In this document: positions 13,341-26,091 of the stretch, piece after piece | How positions within the stretch are numbered: position 1 is the first letter of the stretch | How the letters are laid out: every line of letters begins with the position of its first letter | NCBI GenBank assembly: GCA_034336665.1 | Contig: CM067592.1 | Span: 48,496,705-48,560,704 of the forward strand | Length of the DNA: 64,000 bases | Source of the DNA: Luscinia megarhynchos | Taxonomy: Eukaryota > Chordata > Aves > Passeriformes > Turdidae | Direction: 5' to 3' | The notes under the pieces: generated by a model | Told to the model about the DNA's origin: nothing | Databases searched by the model: none | The model's input: the letters and a program-made list of their open reading frames with translations, nothing else | Program-made: the position numbers and the translations under genes

Positions 13341-14544
13341 GCCATTGAGTTATAAATTGTTATAAATGATGTATTTAACCTTGTCAGTGTTTTTACTGGC
13401 GCAGTGGTCTCTGGCCTCTTACCATCAATCTGTGGTTTGGTATTTCCTCTCTGCTTTCCCCTGTCCTGGTTTATTCATTTTCTGGTAAAGAGCCTCTTCC
13501 CTTAGCCATTCTCACACTTACAGAAAGCTCATTGTATGGAAACAGATCTGTCAAGAATTGTGTCCAGTGATAAAAGAAGTTGCTGAATGTCAAGACCACT
13601 TCTTTGTATAGCAAAACTTGAAAGACTGTTTTTGTAAAATGGCCTCACAGTCTGTAAAGGATTGCAGACATTATTATGTTCTTGATATTATTTCCATTAT
13701 TATTCATTTCTTTGTCTCTTTAAGTCAGTTAAGAAGCTGACAGCTCTGGAAACCATCTCTGTACGTAACCACATAGAGATCTGTCTCAGTTCTTAGTGGG
13801 TGAGAATGCACTGATAGAACAGAAGATTCACTACAGTGAAGCTATCCATCCCCAATATGAATTTTTTCTAATGTGCTTGTGGTTTATTTAGCTTTAAATT
13901 CTTCAGTAACTACTAACTGCTCCGTAGGGACTAATACCTAGTCTCACTGTTTAATATTTTTCAAGGAATATATTTCTCAGCTTTTAGTAAACAGTCTGAA
14001 AAAATAATTTGGAATGGAAAGATGTAGATCCTTGGAACAGATGCACTTTTTGTTGAGCTGTGATTATCAGCTTTCAGCATATGAGTTTTGGCAATGTCAA
14101 AAAAGGACCTAAGAAAGAAAGCAGCTCTCTTCTTCTGTGCTCCCTTTAAATCATGATTCCCAAACATTATGAATTCATTTAATTTATGTTCTTTCCTGTA
14201 CTCATTGCAGCCCTAAAATGAAAGTAATTATGTCTTCTTTGGATTTTCAGTGAATGAAATGCTGAGGGGTTTTCTGTTGTAAGAGTCACTGGGAAAGAGA
14301 TGAGAAATTCAAGCCACAGGGCATTATGTCACTTATTCTAATCTGAACTCTAGCATAACACAGGCCAAATAACATCATCACATGATTACTTCATCAGGTC
14401 CACAAATTGAAATGAGAAGATGGTCAAACAATAGAAAATGTTGCTAAAATTAACAGAAATTGGACTTCTTTTCTGGCTTGACATAATGATTTTTTTTTTC
14501 TAATGAAGCAAATAAATAGTTGAGAGAGAACACAGGTTGTGCCA

Positions 14545-14660
14545 TGTCCATCCTTCAGTGTTTTCAAGACCAGGGAGAATAAAGCCCTGAGCAGTCTGAT
14601 CTGATGGGATGCAGGGTTCCCAAAATCAGTGCTAGCCTTAATTACTCTGTGATTCTTAAT
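14545..14660 (+). mobile_element. Short CR1 3' fragment, forward
   Basis: The words ccatccttcagtgttttcaa, gaccagggagaataaagccc and gagcagtctgatctgatggg match the typical CR1 3' UTR order, and the piece closes with ctctgtgattctt, the CR1 terminal short repeat. It is about 115 bases. It lies just upstream of the solo LTR but is separated from it by unique sequence. Confidence 0.75.
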
Positions 14661-14873
14661 TCCAATTTCAGCACTGCCAGGCTGCCTAAGGAACTAAAAG
14701 ACCTAAATTGATTAAAATCTGATTAAGCAGAAAAAACAGTTTGACATTTAAAGGAAGTACAACATCACTTTTAAGCTATGAAAGTTTTTGTATAGGAGGA
14801 TTTAAAAAGTTATTAATTTCATCAAATAGCCTAATTGTGGCTGATCAAAATTTTAAAAAACTGTGTAGAACAT

Positions 14874-15594
14874 TGTGCTGGTTTGAAGGACAATAAAGGC
14901 CAATAAAGGCAGAAGTTTTCCTTTGAAGTAGAGACCTTAATCCAGTCCAGTCCCGTCCCCCCGCCCCCAAGTATTATAAATGTTTGAATCCAAGACTCTG
15001 AGGCAGAGATAAGGGGGCAGGAATAACAGCTCCTTTACTAATATATCTAACCTCACAAACAGAAACAACAGCAGTTGTTAAAACTACCAACAGCACAGAA
15101 CAGATAACTCAGTTCCAGTCCTTTCTTTAGCTGTGGGCACACTCTCTCTGCCCTCGGTCCCGGTGCTCCAGGCGGCACAAAGCCTGACGGCCGCAGAGAG
15201 GCGGCAGCGCGGGCGGGAGGGGCGGCAGCGGCCACGCCGGTCTCGGGTGGGAGCGGCTGGAGCGGCAGCTCCTCGCTCACTGCTGTGTCCGGGTGATCAG
15301 CTGTGTCCGCAGAGGCAGAGGCTGCAGCAGGGCGGATGCAGGGCAGGTGATGCAGAGGGTTTGGCTCTCCTGCGTTCGGCCGCGTGGCTGCAGACGGGGC
15401 GTCCTCCTCCGAGCTCCCCAGAAACACGAGTCCCTCCGGAAACAGAGAGCCCCTCCGCCAGCCCAGCTCCCACCTACACCCTTTGTCCAGAGTCATCAAA
15501 GGTCCTGGGTGTAACCTGGCCAGCTCCATTGGCATGATAATGGGAAAATTTCTTTAAATTGACACAGTAATAGAAACACACTCAACCCCCAACA
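14874..15594 (-). mobile_element. Solo LTR of an endogenous retrovirus, reverse orientation, with 5-bp target duplication
   Basis: The 721-bp element begins TGTGCTGGTTTG and ends CCCCAACA, so it has TG...CA termini. It is flanked by the identical 5-bp direct repeat AACAT at 14869-14873 and 15595-15599. No internal retroviral sequence is present, so it is a solo LTR. Read on the minus strand, its terminal portion (tagtaaa, then tgttattcc, then ttataata, then ttcaaaccagcaca) has the same order as the LTR at 55797-56446, which fixes its orientation. The centre, about 15130-15480, is strongly GC- and CpG-rich. Long reading frames on both strands there follow from base composition and are not taken as genes. 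A 5-bp duplication fits an ERVL-like or related class, by inference. Confidence 0.85.
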
Positions 15595-18500
15595 AACATA
15601 TTTAAAGCCTAGGACTTCAGCTGAAAAATTAATGTATCTTTATCAATACTTCGGCCGTTCCATGTTTGACTAGTAAATTTTGGTAGCTAGCAGCTTCACT
15701 TTTTGCACAGAGCATGCGTGTGATGCTGCATCCAAAGAAAGGAGCCCAGTATGTCACCATAGTGCACCTAAAAAAGCAGACCAAGATTCTGGAGGGCCCT
15801 TGTGAACATGATTCAATTTTTTCTATGGTTTCCTACCAATATTGTAGTAGAATTTTTCTGGATCTCTATCCAGTAATAGTGATCACTGCTTGAGGCAGTC
15901 CTCTGAAGCAGCAGGAGAACAGATGACTGGTGGATGTGAAGAGACTATGCTCAGCTACTTTTTCTGAGCAAAGATCTTTTCACAATACAGCTTGTAGAAA
16001 TGTGGGGAGCATGTTTGACATCACTGACCTTTTCTTACAGTTATATCTGTCTTATTCCTCTTCTGAAGTATGAGGAAGTGTCCATAGTGTGCGCAAAGTG
16101 GTGTCTGCTGGCATTTCCTGCATATATTTATTCTTTATTTTTTGGCAGCTGTTGCAATTGCACTGTCTAGGAGCTGCCTTTGTTTCATTTCACCCACACG
16201 CAATAAAAAATACACAATCTCTGTAGCTGGTATGTTTCCTTCTTTTAAAGACAAAGCTTTGCCAATGACCAAAGTGAGGGGTAAGATTAGTGGCTGTGAA
16301 CTGGTAATTCAGTGCTGGATGCATACAGCTGTAGTCTACCACCTGAAGACTAATGTAAAATCCAAACAATCCTCTCTGCTTGATCTTTGTCAGTAGTCAC
16401 ACTATTGGTGAATTTGGTCTATACAAGTATCTTATTTTGTAAAGCTTATCTGCTCGCCCCTGTTGCTGCCCTTTCTTAATCACTCCTTCAACATGGATGT
16501 GCCTGCCAAGAGCTTTGAATTAATCTTTGTGTCAATGAAATGAAGAAAATTCTGCAAGACACAGACTGTTTTATGGCTACAGCTTTTATCCAGTCATTAA
16601 ACTTTATAAGTTCCATGCTTATATGAATGCTACAGCACCAGCACAGCTATCCTCTTAGAGAGTTTGGTGTCTTGAAATATATGTGCTTGGAAAATATCGG
16701 GTAGATATTTTACTACTGTATTACACGTCTGAGCTTCCTCCTCCTCGCATGTTTTTTCTGTCCCTGTGGTTCAGGATCTTACAGGTGATTCTAAATAATC
16801 TAAGCTGGCAGATGAACCAGCCCACATACCTAGCATGCTTCAGGAACATCATCACAAAAGATTGATGAAGTTGAATTAAGTCCATCTGGATGGTGGGTGA
16901 TGCAGTTTAGAAGCTAAGCTATCTGGTCTTCTTAGCACTGTATTACTTGCTTGCTGGCTGATTATCTTGGAGGAATTTGATTCCCTATTTGTATCTGATA
17001 TCTAAAATGCCTTGATTAGTTTAGGTATTCTCCTTATACAAGAATAGGACTGAAGCTTGGGAGACAGTCTCCAAGCCATATCATAGTTAACCTTTCCACA
17101 TGCCTTCCTCAGTGTATCCCTTTGGTCTGTTGGTAAGTGTACCATTTGAGGTACATAAAGGTCCTCTGCCAGATCATATGAATCAGCCCATTCTTCAGTC
17201 TAGTTCTGACGATAGAAGAAAATGTGTGCAGTAGAAAGTAAGTGCAAGTCTATTAGTGTACTCCCTGCTTTTCCATGAGAAGGATTTGGCACTGGTGGTA
17301 TGAAAGAATGCTGTCTCACCTGGAGAATGTGTACTGGGAGTCAGATGCCTTTTGTGATGTATTTTCAGTATTATGGTAGTCATTAAGGGCTAAAAATCAC
17401 TTTTGCTAACAGACTGAAAAGCAGGTTTCCGTGGTTTGCTTCCTCCATTCTCCATTTCTCGAACTTGAGGGAAGAAAAAAAGAAATCAACCGAAGTGGTG
17501 ACATAAATGGTGGTGGAGGGAAAACTAGAGAGCAGAGGGATGTAACTGGTTCTGCAAAGGTTTCAGTATCTCTGCTCAGTCTGATGCTGTTTTTGGAGGA
17601 AGAAAGAAGCACAAACACTTGCCAGAAGTGGCGTTCTATGTGGGAAGTGGGTTGGTCTGTTCAATAGCTGCCATCTCCCCTGTTCTTGAGGGATTCAGCT
17701 ATCCACCACATTGTCCTTACTTTAATTAATCTCTCAGAGAATCAGCAATGCCACGACTACAACTTCTACCCTAACTGAACTTATGACCTCTTCTCTTTAC
17801 CCACCTTCACAGCACAGCCAATGTCTACAATGTTTAAGTAGGCATTCTGGAGTTGAGCTTGTGCCCTGCTCAAAAATTGTGGGAAATGTGATACCTTGAA
17901 TATGCTTTACCTTGGAAAGTGAGTTTTTGTGAACTGAGTACTCTGCATTCTGCAGTGGGTGTGAATTCATTCCTCTGATGAAGAAGAAGAATAGCTTCTT
18001 GTGTGAAAACTTATAAAAAAAGACTTTGTGTCACAGGCTGCAGGGCAGAATGTGTGTAGGAGAAGAATTTACATACCATAATGACTTCGCTGATTCATTG
18101 TTTGGGACACAAACAAAATAAGATTCACAGGAATCAATTTTCTTAGTGACTACTTTTTGTTTATTTATTTTTGCCAAATTGAAATTGTTGTTTAAGCTCA
18201 GAAATATTATAGGCAATTCATGGTAATTCCTACTTTGAGAAATGTTTTTTCATCCTTAAGGTCACTCTTCTGAGGACAGCACTGCTACTTTGGGGCTTGT
18301 TTTATGCACAATCTGGACAAGGGAAGAGATCTAGGACAGGGCATCATCAGCTGCACCAGATATATGGTAACAATCATCACAATGAAGAGTGGTCATAGAG
18401 GCATAAAAATAAAATAATTTAGTCCTAATTTGTTTAAACTACAATCTCAATTTGACTTTACTGTTGAATGGCTAGAGTGCCACTTAGCTGGCTTTTAGGG

Positions 18501-18805
18501 AACTTTTGGAAGGCCTAAATCCAGGAGAGGATATTTGCTTCAGACAGAAACATCAATACTATTTTTAAGTTTCTCCGTCCTCTTTCAAATAGATTTTTTT
18601 TGCCTTCTAAATGCACTTACAGTATGTAAATGGAGCAGAATCAGAAACTTTAGGAGGGAGAAAGCTTATTCGTTGTTTTTAAATTAGGTTCTCATGTCTT
18701 TCATAGGTATTTTTTTAAGAAAGTCAAGTATGTACATAGAAAATACATGGATAAAAAAAAGCATTATGCAGCTAAAAGCCACGTGGGAGCCATTTAATCA
18801 AAACA

Positions 18806-19357
18806 GGTGTGGACAGCAGGACCAGGGCAGTGATCCTCTCCTTGTGCTTGGCTCTGGTGAGGCCCACCTTGCATCCTGTGCCTGGTCTGGGCCCCTCCCT
18901 ACAAGAAGGACATTGGGGTGCTGGAGCGATTTCAGAGAAGGGCGACAAGGCTGGTGAAGAGTCTGGAGCATAGGCCTTATGTGGAGGGCTGAGGGAGCTG
19001 GGAGTGATAACTCTGGAGAAAAGGAGTCTGAGAGGGGCATTGCTCTCTACAGCCACCTGATGGGAAATTGCAGCCAGGCAAGGATCAGCCTCTGCTCCCA
19101 GATAGAGAGTGACTGGACAAGAGGAAATAGCCACATGTTGTCCTAGGAGTTTTGATTGAATATTGGGAAAAATTTCTCCACGAAAAGCATTGGAACAGGC
19201 TGCCCAGAAAAGTGGTTGAGTCATCTGGAGATATTTAAATGACATGTAGATGTCATGTAGTCACTCTGGCACGTCTTAGTGATGGGTTTGGAAGTGTTAG
19301 GTTTACAATTCGACTTGATCTTAAAGGTCTTTTCAAATCTAAGGGATTTCATTATTC
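18806..19357 (+). mobile_element. CR1 LINE fragment, 3' end, forward
   Basis: The piece starts near gtgtggacagcaggaccagg and passes through ctctggtgaggcccacctt, aagaaggacattggggtgct, gggcattgctctctacagcc and attggaacaggctgcccaga, to a closing cttgatcttaaaggtctttt. This is the standard order for the last part of a CR1 and its 3' UTR. Indels are few enough that it is easy to follow, so it is moderately young among those here. Its antisense strand is open for 157 codons, a by-product of the repeat. Confidence 0.88.
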
Positions 19358-20761
19358 TTTTATCTTTAAACACAAAGCCAAGAATTATACACTCAGATAA
19401 CCTGAAACATTTGTAACTAGACTGTTCATTCTGGTAATGCCACAGAGAAAACCACCAAACTGTTAAAACATTATAAGTGTGATTAAATCACTTGTGTGTT
19501 TACCATTAAAATACAACTGTATTAGTACATTTCTGTGCCTAGTTCTGCCGAAGTTCTCTGCCTTGAGGAGCTTCACATGCTCATAGAAAAAATAAAAAAG
19601 TCAGCAAGAGATTACAGGATGAAAAATAATTTCCAGAGAAAAGCTTTTTGGTATGGTTTCTGCTAGGATAGGTTCTTGTTCATCATATTAATTTGGTCAG
19701 TGTTTTCAGCTGAACACTCATTGGTAGTGCTGCACATGGCATGATTAGTCCTTGTCTACATGACTGCATCTTACATATTTATTTTCTTCATGAGTGTGTT
19801 TGCATGTGTTAAGGCCATACCAAAAGATGGGGGTCATTCTGAAGGGAATTTATTTCAGAGACTCAGAATGGCTTCCCTTTAGCTCTGTGTTGTATTCACA
19901 ATTTTTGTGGTATGTGGGCCACAATGTAGTCCGTACAGAGGATTCTAAGTACTCTGTTTCTTAGCTACTCAGTACTTTGGGGTAGACAACTTGAAATCTT
20001 GACTATGATGTGATCTTGAAAAATATATGTGTATTTCTTTTAGTGTATTGATTATTAAGGGTTGTGAAAGGCTTGGGACCTTAACAGATAACTTTAAGTT
20101 GGAAGGACAACAGTTGCCTTTTTGTTTTTGAGAAATATAAATGTATGCAACCCTGAGCATGAACATATAAGGTTGCTGAGGAGGTAGAGGAGAAGAAAAA
20201 GCAGACTTGCACCATGGTCAGTCTTTGAACTGTTAAGGACAACGTTCATTTTGTTAGAAAACTTTTCTACAGTACACGCAAACCTCCTGCTTTTTCACTG
20301 TCTCGTTGTCCTTAGCAAGGAGGCCCAAGACATGCCATATATGTTCCACAAGAGTGTGATGGAGTAATTCAGCCATTCATTAAAATGAACAGATTTAAGT
20401 TTTATGTGCAACATTCAGGAAAAGCTGAATTACTCTTGAAAGCAGGTTCGAGTCATCATTGGTTCACAATGGGAGAAGAGCTTACTAGTACCTTTGTCAT
20501 AGCTGCCAAACTATCAGCCCTACACAGGATTCACAGCTGGTACTGTGTACTCAAATACTAGTGACACTGCTGTAGAACATGTTTCTTCATTTAATGTTCC
20601 AGTAATGAGCAAATAGATATTTGTTTTCCTGTCAAAAATGGGATTTGAACATGGAATTGTTCATAGTAGTTGGTCGTACTGTAATACTCCCTAGACATAT
20701 TTTCTACTGTATCCTAGCTAATGGAAACTTCAAAAAGTAAATAGCAGGAAAGTTTTTGAAG

Positions 20762-20783
20762 TACATACATACATACATACATC
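20762..20783. repeat. (CATA)n microsatellite
   Basis: About five tandem CATA units form a simple repeat in the intron. Confidence 0.9.
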
Positions 20784-23700
20784 CACATGTAGTACATACA
20801 CAGATCCACACTGAGTGGTAGAAAATAAACACTAGAGCAACTCAACAAAAATGAATATTGGCCAGCTTATACTTCATGCTTAGATAGGGCAATTGTGTAC
20901 CCTGGTTCTACCATGGAAACCTGATGTGTGCTGGGGGACTGCCTGATTTCAGAAAACCTAAACAAAATGTAGAAGCTTTGGCAGATTGTTCCTCCCTGTT
21001 TCTATGGGTCTACCCAAGAAAGCATAAAATGCTCTTGTACACCTTTTCAGTGTCTCAGAAAAATCAAAGCAGAAGCCTTGGATTTTTCAGAGCTGCAATG
21101 CAAACATTTCTATAAATACGATCAATACAAGATATGTCTGTAGGTGGTGAGTGTTAATTGAAGGTGAGTCCTTGATAATTGTGAGTTGTGTTTTCTCAGT
21201 CCACTGGTGCAGGCCTTTATATTTGATTTGCTTGCTTGCTCCTTAAACAACCATTCTGTGGCTTCATGGGAGGTGTACACCTTTATAGGTCTTGGTTTTT
21301 AAGCTCTGTAGAACATCATCTACAATCTCCAATCTGCCCTTGTTACCTCTGTGCAGAGCTGTTATCCCCACAAAAATCTATTTTCTATTTGACTGGAATT
21401 GTACAGATATACAACAGAATCTGGAATTTAATAATTTTCCTCTTTCGTTCTCAACGTTGTAACTGACTGTAAGCTGAGCAGTTTTGACTGAAACCCATCA
21501 ACCAACACATTCCAGAAGCTGCTTGCAGTGAAACAGGAAACAAAACGTGCATCCTGCATATGCCTTTTTGATATTCAAGGCCAAAAGATAAAGGCCAATC
21601 TTACAGATGTATCTGTGACAGGACCAGTGCTTGACAAACAGATCTGATGCATAAAAGGAATGGTGTAAATATTTGCCTTCTCTGTTCCCTTCTGCAAGCT
21701 ATGTGGATAGGTCTGCACAAGCTGTATTGAAGCAATAAACTTTATTTCTCCTACCGTGATGTTCAGTGCGAGCTCCATGTGCCTAAGCAGTGACTGTCGT
21801 TACGCTGTAACTCACATTAATGACAGGCTCCCCAGAGAAAGGCTCTGCAGACTGATAGTCATTCTTGCGCTGAGTTGTAAGCTCTGTGTCACAGGAATAA
21901 ACAACCCTTACAGTACAAATTCTTCAGTTACAGTGCAACAAAACTACATGTGCATATTATTGGCTGTGGAAATAAAAAATAATTTTTGATGCCTGACACT
22001 GTTTATATGAAATCCCAAGTCATTACACATTTTTGATTGCACATTTAACCTAAAATAATTGTTTCCAAGTGGAGAAACACCACAAAAGCCAAGGCCTAAA
22101 TTGTTCCCTTTTCCTTGGAGACTCGCCCAAGATGCTGTCCAGCAGATGATTTATCATGGCAGTTGGGTCCTGCATGTGCAAATGGATATAGGAATTTCCT
22201 AGAAACACAGATCTCTATTGTGTTTCATGTGTCTTCCTTTCCAGAAGTCTGCTTCACTTGGAAAATCCTCTGAGTCATGCTTAGAATCCTTGGAATAGGC
22301 GTTATGTGTGATACCTGTTCAGTGGCTGTTTTGTATGACTGAGCAGAAAATAACATTTGCAGGAAACTCAAATATTACAAAAGACATGACAAATGCTCAG
22401 AGCATCTCAGCAACATCATGGAGTGAAACAGGCTTTACTGACAGTGCTGACATTGGGGACTTTTTATTTCTTTCCATCTCACAGTGAATCATGTCTTGGA
22501 ATTTCAGGAAGGCAGTGCCATTTCATATGCTTGAAACTTGTATTTTCTTCTCATAATGTGAATCAGTGGCACTTTGGCTCATTTAGAAACAAAAGGATGA
22601 TTGCTGAGTAATCAGCAGGAATCAGAGATAATCAAGAAGGGAATAATCGAAGTCAAGTAATAGTTGGAGGGGAAAAGGGAGAGCAATGAACAGCATCTTT
22701 CATAGACTAACCTTTCATCTGGATATGCATATGGAAAGAGGTATCTTTTCTTTTAAAAAGCTGATGTTCAGGTGAACTGAGAAACATTGTAGTTTACCAA
22801 TAAATGTGTTCTGTTGACATTAGCATAGTGAAATAATAATGATTGTTATTTGTTATAAAGCATTGACTCTAACCAGAATTAATAGAAAAAACTTAGTCCT
22901 GTAATAGACAAGTCCCTGAAGCTGGCTATAGCACTCAGCAGCAGAAACTTATCCAAACCACATGCTGGATGACATCATACCTTTTACAAAAGTGCCAATG
23001 AATATTTAGGCATTATAAAAATACATCTGTTTAGAATTTATATACTTTAAAATTAGTTGCCTACCATGACTGCCTTTCTTCTGGATTTTTAGGGCTTGGT
23101 TTTGTTTGGATTTTTTTAAGGACGTGTAGTTGTTCAAGACGCCTGTAAGGCATGATAAATGTTCCAATTTTACTTGTCAAATTGAAGGCCAAATCTCAGG
23201 TACTCAAAGAAGTCTGCAGAGTATGTAAGTGGCTGTTCAGGTAGGACATTCTAAGTAAAAATTATTTTTCTTGACTTGCACGGCAGTTTGATTGTGGATC
23301 CAGAAACAGTTCAAAACATATGGTAGTGTCAGTGATGCCAAGTGTACTTTTGATCTGTTCTTAAACTCCTAGGTCTGTATATGCATTTAGAGTAAAGAGA
23401 ATGAAATCTGAAAGGCTTTAGAAGGACTCCCAAACCCATGCATTTCTAGCCCTCTAGGAGAATGCTTTATGCAGTTTCTAGGGGAATTAAAACTGAAAAA
23501 TCAAACTGAAAGATTTTGCCTAGCTGTTGGTTTACACAGAACCTACAAGATTATACTTCTTTGAACATTTGATTCCAGATCCCTGGCTTTTAAACACACA
23601 ATCTGCTGAAGGAGGGCTGTAAAGGTCAGAACAAGGGTCAGGGGATGTTCCTTGGAGAAGAATGTAAGAAAAGGGAAAGATGCCATTTCCCAGTTTCCAG

Positions 23701-25034
23701 CAATTCCCATGATAGACATTGTCTCAGAGGTGTCAAATTATTCTCTGGCTTGGAAGATTCTGGTAGAAGATTTCTGATGAAAATCTCACAAATGATAATT
23801 TTGCTGTCTTATCTTCATGATGACTCCCTGTTTTATGCATTTCAAATTTTTATACTGTTTTGGGCTGCATTGAGAATTTTTGCCCATGAATTTTCCTGGC
23901 AAAGAAAAGAGCAGTTGATAAATTGTCTTTGAACAGATATATGTTGAAAACATTTTATGTCACAGTAGCAGTTGCATCCAGACCCAAAATTTTTGAGCAA
24001 AAAGCAATGCTTATTTAGTACTAAGGTTGTATTTTACCTAGTGCTGGTTGAGTAACTAACAAGATATATTTTTGCCACAGAGATTGCAAACATCTGTTGG
24101 TGTTCTAAGGCATGGCAAAAGGTGTCAAGAAACTGAAAATTGAAAAAAAAATAAGAAAGGAAAGATATAGTAATATAATTGTCTTCTGAGAAACCAACAG
24201 AAGAAAAAGAGAAAATAAGGAAAAGACCCAAACACAACTGAAGTTCATTGACTCAAGAAAATAGAATTATTCACTCATGTGGACATTTGCCACCAGCATT
24301 GTGATAAAGTTTTGGGTTTGTGTAGCTTGTGCCTCCACAGATAGGACAGGACACTGAGGACAGCTTTCTAAAGACTCAGCTGCTAGGGTGTGAGCTGCGA
24401 AGTTTGACAGTAAAGCAAGCAATGTATATATTCAAGATGCAAAAATTATCACAGAGAATATAGCCTTAGCTAAAATGAAGGTTTTCCTTGTTCTTCTCTC
24501 CTATCATCTGCCCAAACTTGCCCTAGCATGTCTCCTATTATAAGGCCTCAGCTATTAAAGCACGCAAAACTTCTTTTCATTCCACGTACAATATGTCTTC
24601 ACAGTTCCTCTTTAAATAAACTGCAAAAATCTTTTATTTCTCAAAGTGACCCCTGGTGACAACAGGACCTTCCTTCAATTTTTTGAGCCGGCTTTTCTGT
24701 ATGTGTATTTTTATAGGACTGATTTTAAAAAGCTATATTTATTGTATCAGGATCCTGCTTTGTTGGTAGTGCAATTTCTGGCATTTTTTATCATCAGGCT
24801 TGGTTTCATAAATATAGGGGAAGCAGAGTCAGGCTCTAAATATCATTGACTTCCAGTGAGATTTTTGAATCTAAAATCTGAATCTTTTATAAAACCTTTC
24901 TAAGACAGGCTGGTTCTTTATGGCATAACTCGGAGCATTAAACTAATGATTTCTGTCATTGGAAGTATTTCAGAGTATGTAGGCCAAAACAAAAAATAGA
25001 TGAAAAAACCCATAGCAGTTCTTTCCACCACTTG

Positions 25035-25084
25035 CAGTTAGTGCTACTTAGCACTTTGGCTAAGTGACTGCTTAGCCAAAACTG
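25035..25084. repeat. Two adjacent perfect hairpins enclosed by a third inverted repeat
   Basis: GTGCTA (25041-25046) and TAGCAC (25049-25054) form a 6-bp stem with a 2-base loop. TTTGGCTAAG (25055-25064) and CTTAGCCAAA (25071-25080) directly follow as a perfect 10-bp stem with a 6-base loop. CAGTT (25035-25039) pairs with AACTG (25080-25084) around both, sharing one base. As DNA or RNA this could form a compact three-stem junction. No function is known to me. Confidence 0.6.
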
Positions 25085-26091
25085 TCCTAAAGGTCATAGA
25101 AAATTTCTTGAAGAGGTGGGATCCTCAGACATACACCAGCACTACTGTAGTGCACCAAACCCTGTTTATGTGTGGGACAACAAAACTAGATTTCTGCTTT
25201 GACAAAACATTCTGTGTCAGGCAGCTGCAGAGATCATGGAAAAATAATACAGCTACTTTTGAAAGCTATTTCAACTGTTGCTTTATCCTGCAGTTAAACA
25301 CATAAAAGCTCACTGGAGATAGCAACCGCTAATGAACTGTAGCTCCTTTCAGCATCATGGGGATATATAGCTATGAAGGCCACAAAGGGATTTAGAGGTC
25401 TTATTCAAACACTATTCCTGTAGAGAATTCAGAGTCCCCATTTCTTTTAATAGTTTGATTTTTGGAATATTACATTTTTGAACTAAAGTCCTTTTCAATC
25501 TTATTGTGTGTCACATGTTGTAATAATGTAAACTGCCACCTGCTAAATTTATGGCCCCAGACTACAACATAGATATTTACAAATGTTTCCAGTGATAACT
25601 GGCTTTTGCTCTTCCAGCAATGAGAAAACAAGCTGTCCGGTGTCAGACATATTCTGCCTTCACCAAGGTACCTGGTTGAGCATGTACCTAAGCTGTCTGC
25701 ATGTCTGAATCTGTTTCCAGTCTCTAGGCTGTGATGTTGGATGGAAGTGCAAGTGTGTGTCCATTCCTCTCTTGCTCTTGGGAAAGGAATTGCTTTGTGA
25801 ACCTGTCGAGACACCTGTAATCAGTAGCATGTGGTCCAGGTCTGGTACCTAAGTTACCCATCCAAAGTACTCCTATAGCCGTACAAGTCCAGATGGGAGC
25901 TGTATAGTACAAATCCAGGTTGGCTGATGGGAACAGGCCTCCTCAACTCCTAAAGTGATCATGTTTAAGTCACACCCTAGCAGCTCTGGTATGAAGGTGC
26001 TCCTTAAAGGCTATGAGTGCAGTGTGGTAAGGCAGTGAGCTCTCTGGCACTGATCCTCACATATAGGGCTCTACTGGACAAAATTAGGGAG

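Noticed and set aside
15053..15537. Overlapping open frames of 134-160 codons on both strands
   Set aside because: They lie wholly in the CpG-rich core of the solo LTR. Stop codons are rare in such composition, and no domain is visible.
18772..19245. 157-codon reverse open frame
   Set aside because: It is the antisense strand of a recognisable CR1 3' end.
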